64,000 nt of DNA from JAGQVA01 sp041391725. GTDB taxonomy: Bacteria > Bacteroidota > Bacteroidia > J057. Where the stretch lies: NCBI GenBank assembly GCA_041391725.1, contig JAWKNL010000027.1:14039-78038 (forward strand), given 5' to 3'. The notes below the pieces were generated by a model. That model worked only from the letters and a program-made list of their open reading frames with translations. It had not been told where the DNA came from and did no database searches. The translations under genes and the position numbers were made by a program. Numbering within the stretch: position 1 is the first letter of the stretch; the number at the start of each line of letters is the position of its first letter. This document shows, piece after piece, positions 9,571 to 16,574 of the stretch.

Positions 9571-9918
9571 ATGAATTTAAAACCTTTACTTATCGCCCTG
9601 GTATTTTCACTCTCTCTGCCCGCCTTCGCTGCGGATATTCCCACACCAGATGCCTATGAAAACATAACAGGCTGGCAGATTGAAACTTCCGTTTACCCTA
9701 ACCCCTCCAACGGCAGATTTCATCTCAATATAAAATCAGACAGCTACACCACCTATCAGGTAAAAGTTGTCAACCTCATTGGCAAAACGCTTGTTGAAAA
9801 AGAGGTAGAAGCCAATATGGAAACAGAATTCGATCTGACCGCTTATCCCAAAGGCGTTTACTTTATTCAGATACAGCTCGACCAGAGACAGATCATTAAA
9901 CGCATCGTCGTTCAGTAA
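9571..9918 (+). CDS. Minimal T9SS-sorted protein (signal peptide plus sorting domain)
   Basis: A 115-residue protein made of almost nothing but export signals. Residues 1-21 are a signal peptide ending in AFAA, about 19 residues of linker follow, and from about residue 41 to the end is a type A T9SS C-terminal sorting domain: VYPNPSNGRFHLNI, VKVVNLIGKTLVEKEV, PKGVYFIQI and the final KRIVVQ. The mature cargo is therefore about 20 residues. The gene at 57520-57861 encodes a similar cargo-less protein. The function is unknown; the product is expected at the cell surface or secreted. It converges with the DHFR gene, overlapping it by 7 bp. Confidence 0.8.
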   Translation: MNLKPLLIALVFSLSLPAFAADIPTPDAYENITGWQIETSVYPNPSNGRFHLNIKSDSYTTYQVKVVNLIGKTLVEKEVEANMETEFDLTAYPKGVYFIQIQLDQRQIIKRIVVQ

Positions 9919-10385
9919 ATCTGTTTTCTGCGGTAGGTAACTATGGTATAGTCTGTATATTTCTCCGAATCCACAACCTCCCACTCCCTCTCTGAAAACA
10001 CAGGGAAATACGCCACTCCTTTAAACTCTCCCTCAATATAGGTGAGATACATCATGTCAGCCTTATTGATTGTCTGCGCATAAATTTTTGCTCCTCCGGC
10101 AATAAATATATCCTCCCCAAGGCTTTCAGCCTGCCTGAGTGCCTCATCAACATCCTTACAAACCACATAATTTCCCGGCGGAAAATCGCTACTGACGACA
10201 ATGGTATAACGGCTGGTGAGGTCGCGCCCCACCAGTTCATATGTCTGCCGCCCCATAATGACGGTTTTCCCGCTAACTCTGCGCAGGTATTGGTTGTATT
10301 CCTCGGGAATGTCCCAGGGCAGGCCGTCTTCCGTGCCGATCAGCCTGTCGTGTGCCATAGCCGCAATAATGATTTTCAATGGCAT
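9912..10385 (-). CDS. folA: Dihydrofolate reductase
   Basis: A 157-residue cytosolic enzyme that reduces dihydrofolate to tetrahydrofolate with NADPH, of normal family length. Family features are IIIAAMAHDRLIG with the GLPW loop, an acidic residue at the E. coli Asp27 position (IPEE), the nucleotide-binding GKTVIMGRQTYE, and IFIAGGAKIYAQTI. The ATG at 10383-10385 is preferred; the frame can be extended two codons to a TTG. The gene starts 8 bp after the stop of the coiled-coil protein gene, so the two are probably co-transcribed. No thymidylate synthase gene is nearby. Confidence 0.92.
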   Translation of the reverse strand: MPLKIIIAAMAHDRLIGTEDGLPWDIPEEYNQYLRRVSGKTVIMGRQTYELVGRDLTSRYTIVVSSDFPPGNYVVCKDVDEALRQAESLGEDIFIAGGAKIYAQTINKADMMYLTYIEGEFKGVAYFPVFSEREWEVVDSEKYTDYTIVTYRRKQIY

Positions 10386-10393
10386 GGACAAAA

Positions 10394-10993
10394 TCAGGAG
10401 AAAAAGTTTTTAACCGAATTTTTGAACTCGCCAAAAGCTTCAGCTACATCCTCCGTAAACTCCTCCCAAGACTCTTCGGCTTCCTCCTTTTTTTCTTCAA
10501 TTTTTTTCCGGAATGCGGCCATGGAAGCGGATATTTCCTGCTGTTTTTCTTTCAGTTCTTCTTTGGCTTCTTCAGAGCCGAGTGCAAACTGTACATGAAA
10601 CATATCGAGTTTGGTGCGAAACTGCTCAAACTTCCCTGAAAGGTTGCCCGACAGGGATTGTTTTTTTTCTCCAAGAGAAGCCATAAACTCCTGATATTCT
10701 TCTTTTGCCTCATCTATGGCAGAATCCAGTTTTTCCTTTTGTTCGTGATAGGCCTCCATGGATTCGGCTTTTCCCAGCGCAAGCTGTACCTGAAGTGATT
10801 CAAGTTTTCCTTTTAGTTTTTGAACTCTTTCATCAGAGGATATTTCACCTATTTTGGACTTGGATTCATTGATAAATTCAAAAAAGGCGGCCTTTTGTTT
10901 TTCATAGGCAGCGACAATTTCGTCCTCACCAAGCGAAATTTGCACTTCGAGGTCATCGAGTTCTTTGCTCCAGTCTTCGAGATATTGATTCAT
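10394..10993 (-). CDS. Coiled-coil protein with three internal repeats
   Basis: A 199-residue, highly charged (Glu/Lys-rich) protein with no signal peptide, predicted to be almost wholly helical. The same motif occurs three times, around residues 13, 66 and 133: LEVQISLGEDEIVAAYEKQK, LQVQLALGKAESMEAYHEQK and FHVQFALGSEEAKEELKEKQ. The consensus is L-x-V-Q-[IL]-x-L-G followed by an acidic helix. Each repeat is followed by a further helix. The family was not recognised. It is the gene just before folA (8 bp to the DHFR start) and may share its transcript. Function unknown; a structural or scaffold role is only a guess. Confidence 0.75.
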   Translation of the reverse strand: MNQYLEDWSKELDDLEVQISLGEDEIVAAYEKQKAAFFEFINESKSKIGEISSDERVQKLKGKLESLQVQLALGKAESMEAYHEQKEKLDSAIDEAKEEYQEFMASLGEKKQSLSGNLSGKFEQFRTKLDMFHVQFALGSEEAKEELKEKQQEISASMAAFRKKIEEKKEEAEESWEEFTEDVAEAFGEFKNSVKNFFS

Positions 10994-11028
10994 TGTGTGA
11001 TTGATTGAGTTTTGAGGGATAAATATAG

Positions 11029-13020
11029 TTAAAAATTCCAGGCAAGAAGGTTGACGTAGTTGAGAATCAGTAAAAATACAACGCCTGCCAATGCTGTAAA
11101 CATATATTGCAGTCTGGTGGCAAGATTCCAGTAGCGCCTGCGGAAAGCAATCGGCACAAAAATGAGCATAATCAGGGTGAGTATTCCTCCGACCACAGGC
11201 AAGGTCTGAAATACAGGCAACAATGGCGGAATACCATAGGCAACACTTTCAAAAAAGTTGCTGACCATTGACCCAAACCCCACTGAAAAAGCGAGATAGG
11301 CCAGGCTGCTGAATCTTCCCGCAAGCAGGGCGGTATGTTGTGTGCCGGTTCGGGTTTTTCCGCCCGAAACACGTCGTACCTGATGTACATACATTGAAAC
11401 CGGCCACAAAATTACCATTAACAAAAATAAGCCGAGGCAAATGGATAAAAGCGTGATAAGCAAATAGGGCGATTCATACCAAGAGAGTTTGTCATAAGCC
11501 ATTATGGGCATCTGAGAGGCAAATCCATGGGTAATCTTCCCCAATTCATTTTCTTTAAATGCTACTCTCCTGTCTTCATTTTCTTTTTTGAATATGCGGT
11601 CGCCATCTGGAATAAATGTGGATTTATTCCCCATAAATGGCCCGATTTCCAGGTTGCCATTTTCTCCGGCCTTGACCTGCATGACTGATAATACACCAAA
11701 AACTTTTTCGTAGGAGGAATAGACCATCCGGTTGGAGCGGTAAAACCCTTCGTATTTTTCTGCTTCTTCCGCAGAGATGGATGCTTCGCTTTTTGTTTCT
11801 TCTTTCGGGAAATAACGATCCAGAAATGCATTCATTACCGGCCCTCTTGCTTCGGGCCCGTTCTCACTGTTGAAAGAAATAAATATGCCGGTTTTCTTTT
11901 CCGGAATCAGCGTGAGTTGAGAGTGGAAATAATGCGTGTCTCCGCCATGTCCCACCATTTTCAGCCCGTTTTGGTACATTTCATAAAATCCCAGGCACAT
12001 ACCGGGAAAAGCGCCGACATGGGTAAACTGTCGCCTGTGCATCTCCGCGAGGGTGTGCGGGCTTAGGATGGCGGCAGAATCGGGTTCCTCAATCTGAAGA
12101 TGCGCCAACATAAATTTTGCCATATCATCGGCGCTTGAAGCCAGAATTCCCGCCGGGCCGACCTGAATAAATTCAGGATCACCCATATAAAATTCGCCGT
12201 CGGTCCAGGCATAACCTTCTGAGACATGATCGCGCAACGCTTCGGGCTGAGGCTGCCGGAATGTACTGTATTTCATTTGCAGGGGAGCGAAAATATTTTT
12301 CTCCACATATTCCTCAAACGGTATTCCCGAAATCACCTCCACAATATAGCCGGCCAGGGCTGCACCATAATTGGAATAAGAAGCTACTTCTCCGGGTTTT
12401 CTCACCCGTTTGGGCATATTCTTTTCCAGAAATTCACCCAACGGTTTTACCTCTTCCGCGTTTTTCGCAAAAATGCGGTACATATCTTCAAAGCCCGCTG
12501 TATGGGTCAGAAGATGCCGTAAGGTAATGGGTTCCTCATACGTATCGGGAATTTTAAAACGGGTGAGATAGTCGTTTATATTCTTGTCAAGATCGAGCGA
12601 ATCTTTCTCCACAAGCTGCATCACGGCTGTCCATGTAAATAGCTTGGATACAGACCCGACCAGAAACAGAGAAGTCTCCGGGTTCACTTTTTCTTTATTT
12701 TTTACATGCGAATAACCATACCCTTTGGAGAAAAACAACCGCCCGTCCTTTACAATGGAAACTGTCGCTCCGGCAATGTGATGGGCATTCAGATGGGCCT
12801 CCATCATTCCGTCAAAAAACGCTTCGGTATTGGCGGGGTTCCAGATATCACCCGTATCTGCAACAATTACAGGCACAACCCGAAGGGTCACCGAGTCGAG
12901 AAAAACTGCCCCCGGCTCATTCTGAGTGGTGGCAGGTTGTTGGGCGGGTGAATTAATGGGCAATAAAATCAATAAGTAAACGGCGATAGCGGAAAGAACA
13001 CGGGTATAAATGGGTTTCAT
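11029..13020 (-). CDS. Serine hydrolase, class C beta-lactamase fold, with membrane domain
   Basis: A 663-residue exported protein. A signal peptide is followed by a beta-lactamase/penicillin-binding-protein-like domain with the catalytic SxxK motif in LVGSVSKLFTW, the YxN motif in ASYSNYGAALAGY and the third motif HGG in MVGHGGDTHYF. After about residue 520 several hydrophobic segments follow (LLITLLSICLGLFLLMVILW and at least three more), giving a membrane-embedded C-terminus. This layout is common in Bacteroidota serine hydrolases acting on D-amino-acid peptides or esters; lactamase activity cannot be assumed. A broken relative lies at 40647-41913. Confidence 0.88.
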   Translation of the reverse strand: MKPIYTRVLSAIAVYLLILLPINSPAQQPATTQNEPGAVFLDSVTLRVVPVIVADTGDIWNPANTEAFFDGMMEAHLNAHHIAGATVSIVKDGRLFFSKGYGYSHVKNKEKVNPETSLFLVGSVSKLFTWTAVMQLVEKDSLDLDKNINDYLTRFKIPDTYEEPITLRHLLTHTAGFEDMYRIFAKNAEEVKPLGEFLEKNMPKRVRKPGEVASYSNYGAALAGYIVEVISGIPFEEYVEKNIFAPLQMKYSTFRQPQPEALRDHVSEGYAWTDGEFYMGDPEFIQVGPAGILASSADDMAKFMLAHLQIEEPDSAAILSPHTLAEMHRRQFTHVGAFPGMCLGFYEMYQNGLKMVGHGGDTHYFHSQLTLIPEKKTGIFISFNSENGPEARGPVMNAFLDRYFPKEETKSEASISAEEAEKYEGFYRSNRMVYSSYEKVFGVLSVMQVKAGENGNLEIGPFMGNKSTFIPDGDRIFKKENEDRRVAFKENELGKITHGFASQMPIMAYDKLSWYESPYLLITLLSICLGLFLLMVILWPVSMYVHQVRRVSGGKTRTGTQHTALLAGRFSSLAYLAFSVGFGSMVSNFFESVAYGIPPLLPVFQTLPVVGGILTLIMLIFVPIAFRRRYWNLATRLQYMFTALAGVVFLLILNYVNLLAWNF

Positions 13021-13156
13021 ATCTCTAGGTTAATTTAGGCCTTGGCGCGTATTAATTTAGTGTATTTTCAGAACTTTAGACAAATATTCTCCCCGGAAGT
13101 AACAAAATTTGGCTTCTGATCTTGAAGAATCGCCGGAATTTATTCAAATTCACATT

Positions 13157-13666
13157 ATGAAATTCTTACTAACGGTTCTGTTTGGCTTTCTTACCGGCTA
13201 CCTTGCCTTTGCCCAGATTCAGGTTGACAGGCAGGTAATCGGAAATGCAGGGGGGTATGCCTCTGTAGATAACATGCTTATTGCTTCCACAGTCGGAGAA
13301 GCAGTTACTGCAACCGCTATTTCCGGAACGTTCTCCTATGCTCAGGGTTTCCAGCAACCCGATGGAAGCGGAAGTGTCGGTATTGATGATGAACCAGACT
13401 TACACGCTCGTTATTCCTTTTTTCCCAACCCGACAGATCAGTTTTTGTATATTTCCCTTACCACAACCCGACCGGCTCAGTTGACAATGGAAATATTTGA
13501 TATCACCGGAAGGTTAACTCCCGTAAATATTCCCCCCCTTCTTATTAACGGAACCCTCGATACCCGGGCTGACCTCTCCTCACTTGCAGACGGAACCTAT
13601 CAGCTCGTGCTCAAAAATACATCCGGCCAGGCCGTCCACTCCGTCAAGATCCGTAAAATCCACTAA
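13157..13666 (+). CDS. T9SS-sorted secreted protein, small
   Basis: A 169-residue secreted protein. The start at the ATG 13157 gives a clear signal peptide (MKFLLTVLFGFLTGYLAFAQ); the frame could be extended 48 bp upstream but that would bury the signal. A short cargo of about 60 residues includes GNAGGYASVDNMLIASTVGE and FSYAQGFQQP, a motif typical of small Bacteroidota surface proteins. The C-terminal ~80 residues are a T9SS type A sorting domain (SFFPNPTDQFLYISL, LADGTYQLVLK, HSVKIRKIH). Function unknown. Confidence 0.78.
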   Translation: MKFLLTVLFGFLTGYLAFAQIQVDRQVIGNAGGYASVDNMLIASTVGEAVTATAISGTFSYAQGFQQPDGSGSVGIDDEPDLHARYSFFPNPTDQFLYISLTTTRPAQLTMEIFDITGRLTPVNIPPLLINGTLDTRADLSSLADGTYQLVLKNTSGQAVHSVKIRKIH

Positions 13667-13791
13667 AACACGGTTTTTTTTCCTCCGGCCACGCTTTTTC
13701 ACCCATTCTGCTACACTATACATTTCTGCTAACATAGTATCTGTCCGCTGGTTATCATGCATCCAAATACCCACCGGCCACACTTAATTCT

Positions 13792-15609
13792 ATGTTTATG
13801 CAAAAACTACTTTTACCCCTTTTCACACTCTGGGTATATCTGCTGGCATCGGGTTGCACCGCTCCGATAAATACTGCCCATGATCCTTATGCGGCTTACC
13901 GCAGTCAGACCAGCACGGCTTACGCATCAAATGATAACCCCCGGAAAATACAGATTGCCCTCATCCTCGATACTGGCCCGGGAATGTCGGACATGCTGGA
14001 ATACGCCAAAGGCACTTTCTGGATTCTGACCGATGAGTTGCTGCAACAAACCGATCAGTATTACACCCCCGAAATTGAATTTGCCCTTTATGAATATGGC
14101 AACCGAAACCTCAGAAAACGGGATCAGTTTATTCGCCTGATTGTTCCTTTCACGTCTGACCTCGACTGGATATCCGATGAACTTTTCCGACTTAACAGCA
14201 GTTCCGGCCGCCGGGGTGTTTCCTATTGTGGAACAGCCATACAGGCCGCTACCCAACAGCTCCACTGGAGCGATAGCCCGGAAGCGCGTAAGATGATCAT
14301 TATTGCGGGAAACGAACATTTTGGCAAAGGCCCCGTGGACTATCGACGCGCGATTGCTATGGCTGCGCATAAAGATATTGCGATCAATACCCTTTTTGCA
14401 GGAAATTACAGGCGGGGTATTCAATTGCTCTGGCAGGATGCAGCATTTCTGGGAAATGGCTTATACAGGAATATAGAGTCGTCAGTTTCTCCGGAGCATT
14501 ATTTTTCCCCGGGCTATTTCGACGTACAAATCAGCCTCTACAATACCCAATTAAACCAAACCTACCTCCCCTACGGAAGCAGAGGTAATTATTATCACAA
14601 CCGGTGTATTGAACTCGACCGGATGGCCTCCCGGTTTGGCGATTCCTACCAGAGAATCCGTACCCTTGTCAAATGCAGATCAGGTTACCGGCTCCCGGGG
14701 TGGGATCTGATAGATGCGATCGATACCGGAAAAATGAAACTCGAAGACATTGCGGAAGTTGACTTACCACAGGAAATGAGAGGAATTGGCCGTGAGGCGC
14801 AACTGGCCTTACTTGAACGAAAAAGAAAGGAGCGGGAAGAAATCAAGGCCCGGGTTCTGGCACTTCAGGCCCAACGCGAAGAAGATATCAAAAGACAGGG
14901 CGGCGGTATCCGCGAGGTACCGGGAAACCCGCTGCCGGAACTGGTAAAACCAGTTTTCCCCGCTTCGCCCATTCAAAATACTGGAGGAGATAATATCAAC
15001 ATTGCTCCCCGTACACAGCGGCAGCCGGATACAAAAGAAAAGCCAACTATTATCCGGGAACCTGAGCCTGTTCGCGAAGTTCTAATTCCCCGCCAGGAAG
15101 CCGAACAGGATTCGTACCGTCAGGCAGAAGAAGCACGGCAAAGAGCCGAACAGGAGTCGTACCGTCAGGCGGAAGAAGCACGCCAAAGAACCGAGCAGGA
15201 GTCGTACCGTCAGACGGAGGAAGCACGGCAAAGAACCGAACAGGAGTCGCGCCGTCAGGCAGAAGAAGCGCGCCAAAGAGCTGAACAGGAGTCGCGCCGT
15301 CAGGCAGAAGAAGCGCGCCAAAGAGCTGAACAGGAGTCGCGCCGTCAGGCGGAAGAAGCACGCCAAAGAGCGGAGCAGGAGTCGCGCCGTCAGGCGGAAG
15401 AAGCACGCCAAAGAGCCGAACAGGAGTCGCGCCGTCAGGCGGAGGAAGCACGCCAAAGAGCCGAACAGGAGTCGCGCCGTCAGGCAGAAGAAGCGCGCCA
15501 AAGAGCAGAACAGGAGTCGCGCCGTCAGGCGGAAGAAGCACGCCAAAGAGCTGAAAGAGAACGACAGATGCAGATTCAACGTAATAATACCGGAATTAGA
15601 ATAGAATAA
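13792..15609 (+). CDS. vWA-like lipoprotein with C-terminal Glu/Arg repeat rod
   Basis: A 605-residue lipoprotein (lipobox LASGC, cysteine 22). Residues about 52-240 look like a von Willebrand factor A domain: strand IQIALILDTGPGMSDMLEYA, then KMIIIAGNEHFGKGP and DIAINTLFAGNYRRGIQLLW. The canonical MIDAS DxSxS is D60-T-G-P-G, with both serines replaced by glycine, so metal binding may be altered. A linker is followed at about 437-586 by ten tandem 15-residue units of the form AEQESRRQAEEARQR, predicted as a long charged helix. It is probably a cell-envelope protein with a rigid arm. The second Met (codon 3) is an equally good start. Confidence 0.75.
   Translation: MFMQKLLLPLFTLWVYLLASGCTAPINTAHDPYAAYRSQTSTAYASNDNPRKIQIALILDTGPGMSDMLEYAKGTFWILTDELLQQTDQYYTPEIEFALYEYGNRNLRKRDQFIRLIVPFTSDLDWISDELFRLNSSSGRRGVSYCGTAIQAATQQLHWSDSPEARKMIIIAGNEHFGKGPVDYRRAIAMAAHKDIAINTLFAGNYRRGIQLLWQDAAFLGNGLYRNIESSVSPEHYFSPGYFDVQISLYNTQLNQTYLPYGSRGNYYHNRCIELDRMASRFGDSYQRIRTLVKCRSGYRLPGWDLIDAIDTGKMKLEDIAEVDLPQEMRGIGREAQLALLERKRKEREEIKARVLALQAQREEDIKRQGGGIREVPGNPLPELVKPVFPASPIQNTGGDNINIAPRTQRQPDTKEKPTIIREPEPVREVLIPRQEAEQDSYRQAEEARQRAEQESYRQAEEARQRTEQESYRQTEEARQRTEQESRRQAEEARQRAEQESRRQAEEARQRAEQESRRQAEEARQRAEQESRRQAEEARQRAEQESRRQAEEARQRAEQESRRQAEEARQRAEQESRRQAEEARQRAERERQMQIQRNNTGIRIE
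15100..15549 (+). repeat. Ten tandem 45-bp coding repeats
   Basis: Ten exact-length 45-bp units in frame with the vWA-like lipoprotein. The last seven encode the same 15 residues apart from the first amino acid of unit four, and differ mainly at synonymous positions; the first three carry Tyr in place of Arg. High nucleotide identity suggests recent expansion by slippage or recombination. Confidence 0.95.
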
Positions 15610-15789
15610 CGGAATTATAAAGTAATTGGGATGCAGAGACTTTTTGAATGAAAAGGAGTAACCACGAAGAACACAAAGGCCTCATCTGCTAAGGCAGACG
15701 CACTAAGAGGCTTTTTCTTTGTGATCTTCGTGACTGCCTTTGTGTTCCTTGTGGTTTATATCCTTTGTCCCAATAAGTTTATAATTCCG
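15610..15789. repeat. 180-bp palindromic intergenic element (MITE-like)
   Basis: Terminal inverted repeats of 22 bp (15610-15631 and 15768-15789, cggaattataaa versus its near-perfect complement) enclose a second inverted pair at 15661-15679 and 15737-15755 (accacgaagaacacaaagg, 17 of 19 matching), and a third partial copy at 15717-15734. The element starts one base after the stop of the vWA-like gene and carries no frame. It could be a non-autonomous mobile element or a structured 3' end. Confidence 0.65.
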
Positions 15790-15872
15790 TAGAATAAAGT
15801 TCTGATTTTGGCGTGATCGTTGCAGCATCACAAGATTGGGTAAAAAAAAGAAACCCCAAATCAAAAACTTTT

Positions 15873-16499
15873 ATGAAAATAACCAGATTATTGCTTCTCC
15901 CCTTCTGTGTTTTTTGGGTAAGTTTTGCTTCCGGACAATCTACCACAAAGTCTGAGCAGGCACTATACGATCTTATGGATTCGGGATTTCTGAAGACCTA
16001 CAAAGATTACCGCTACGAAATAGAAAAGCATATTGCGATTGTCAAATCCCGGCAAAATGAATATGAGCCCGAGGAGGTAGCTGAAATGAGAATGACTTAT
16101 TCCCGCACCAGCGAAGCATTTGAGGATTTTATTTATGTCACCCGAAACGACTTTCTGGACAAAAAAACACGCAGGCTTATCAGAAAAGATACAGAAGCTT
16201 ATGTCAGAGCAAGGCTTGAGAAATTGAATGATATATATGTTGAATATTATATCGGAAAGTTTATGCCTGTTTATACAGCTATGAATATCAATGAAAATAA
16301 TATGATAGCTGAAGGCGGAAACCGCACCAGTCTGCCTCCCGAAATTCCGGTAGCACTGATTGTACCGGTAGCAAAAGCGACCATCGAACTGATTGATTTT
16401 CTCGACAGCCGCAACGATAAAGATATCGCTTATCTGAAAGATCTCCTGGAAAAGGAATGGGTAAAGCCCAACCGGTTCAGGGACTGGAGTGAAATTTAG
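15873..16499 (+). CDS. Exported protein of unknown function
   Basis: A 208-residue protein with a clear signal peptide (MKITRLLLLPFCVFWVSFAS) when started at the ATG 15873; the frame is open 60 bp further upstream, which is unlikely to be used. The mature part is mostly helical and charged, with YRYEIEKHIAIVKSRQNEYE and a segment around PPEIPVALIVPVAKATIELI, then FLDSRNDKDIAYLKDLLEKE. No family was recognised. It stands alone between the palindromic element and a strong terminator shared with the convergent gene. Confidence 0.65.
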   Translation: MKITRLLLLPFCVFWVSFASGQSTTKSEQALYDLMDSGFLKTYKDYRYEIEKHIAIVKSRQNEYEPEEVAEMRMTYSRTSEAFEDFIYVTRNDFLDKKTRRLIRKDTEAYVRARLEKLNDIYVEYYIGKFMPVYTAMNINENNMIAEGGNRTSLPPEIPVALIVPVAKATIELIDFLDSRNDKDIAYLKDLLEKEWVKPNRFRDWSEI

Positions 16500-16510
16500 T
16501 GATATAATAT

Positions 16511-16553
16511 AAAAAGAAACCGGTCGGATTTTATTGATCCGACCGGTTTTTTT
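16511..16553. terminator. Bidirectional terminator between convergent genes
   Basis: A 12-bp stem (aaccggtcggat / atccgaccggtt) at 16518-16548 with T-runs on the right for the plus strand and an A-rich left flank giving T's on the minus strand. It serves the exported-protein gene and the T9SS protein gene. Confidence 0.85.
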
Positions 16554-16574
16554 ATTGGCGACTGACGCAGAAAT

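Noticed and set aside
15050..15579. Two long minus-strand frames opposite the vWA-like gene repeat region
   Set aside because: They arise because the 45-bp repeat has no stop words in these frames; they lack starts and any sensible composition.
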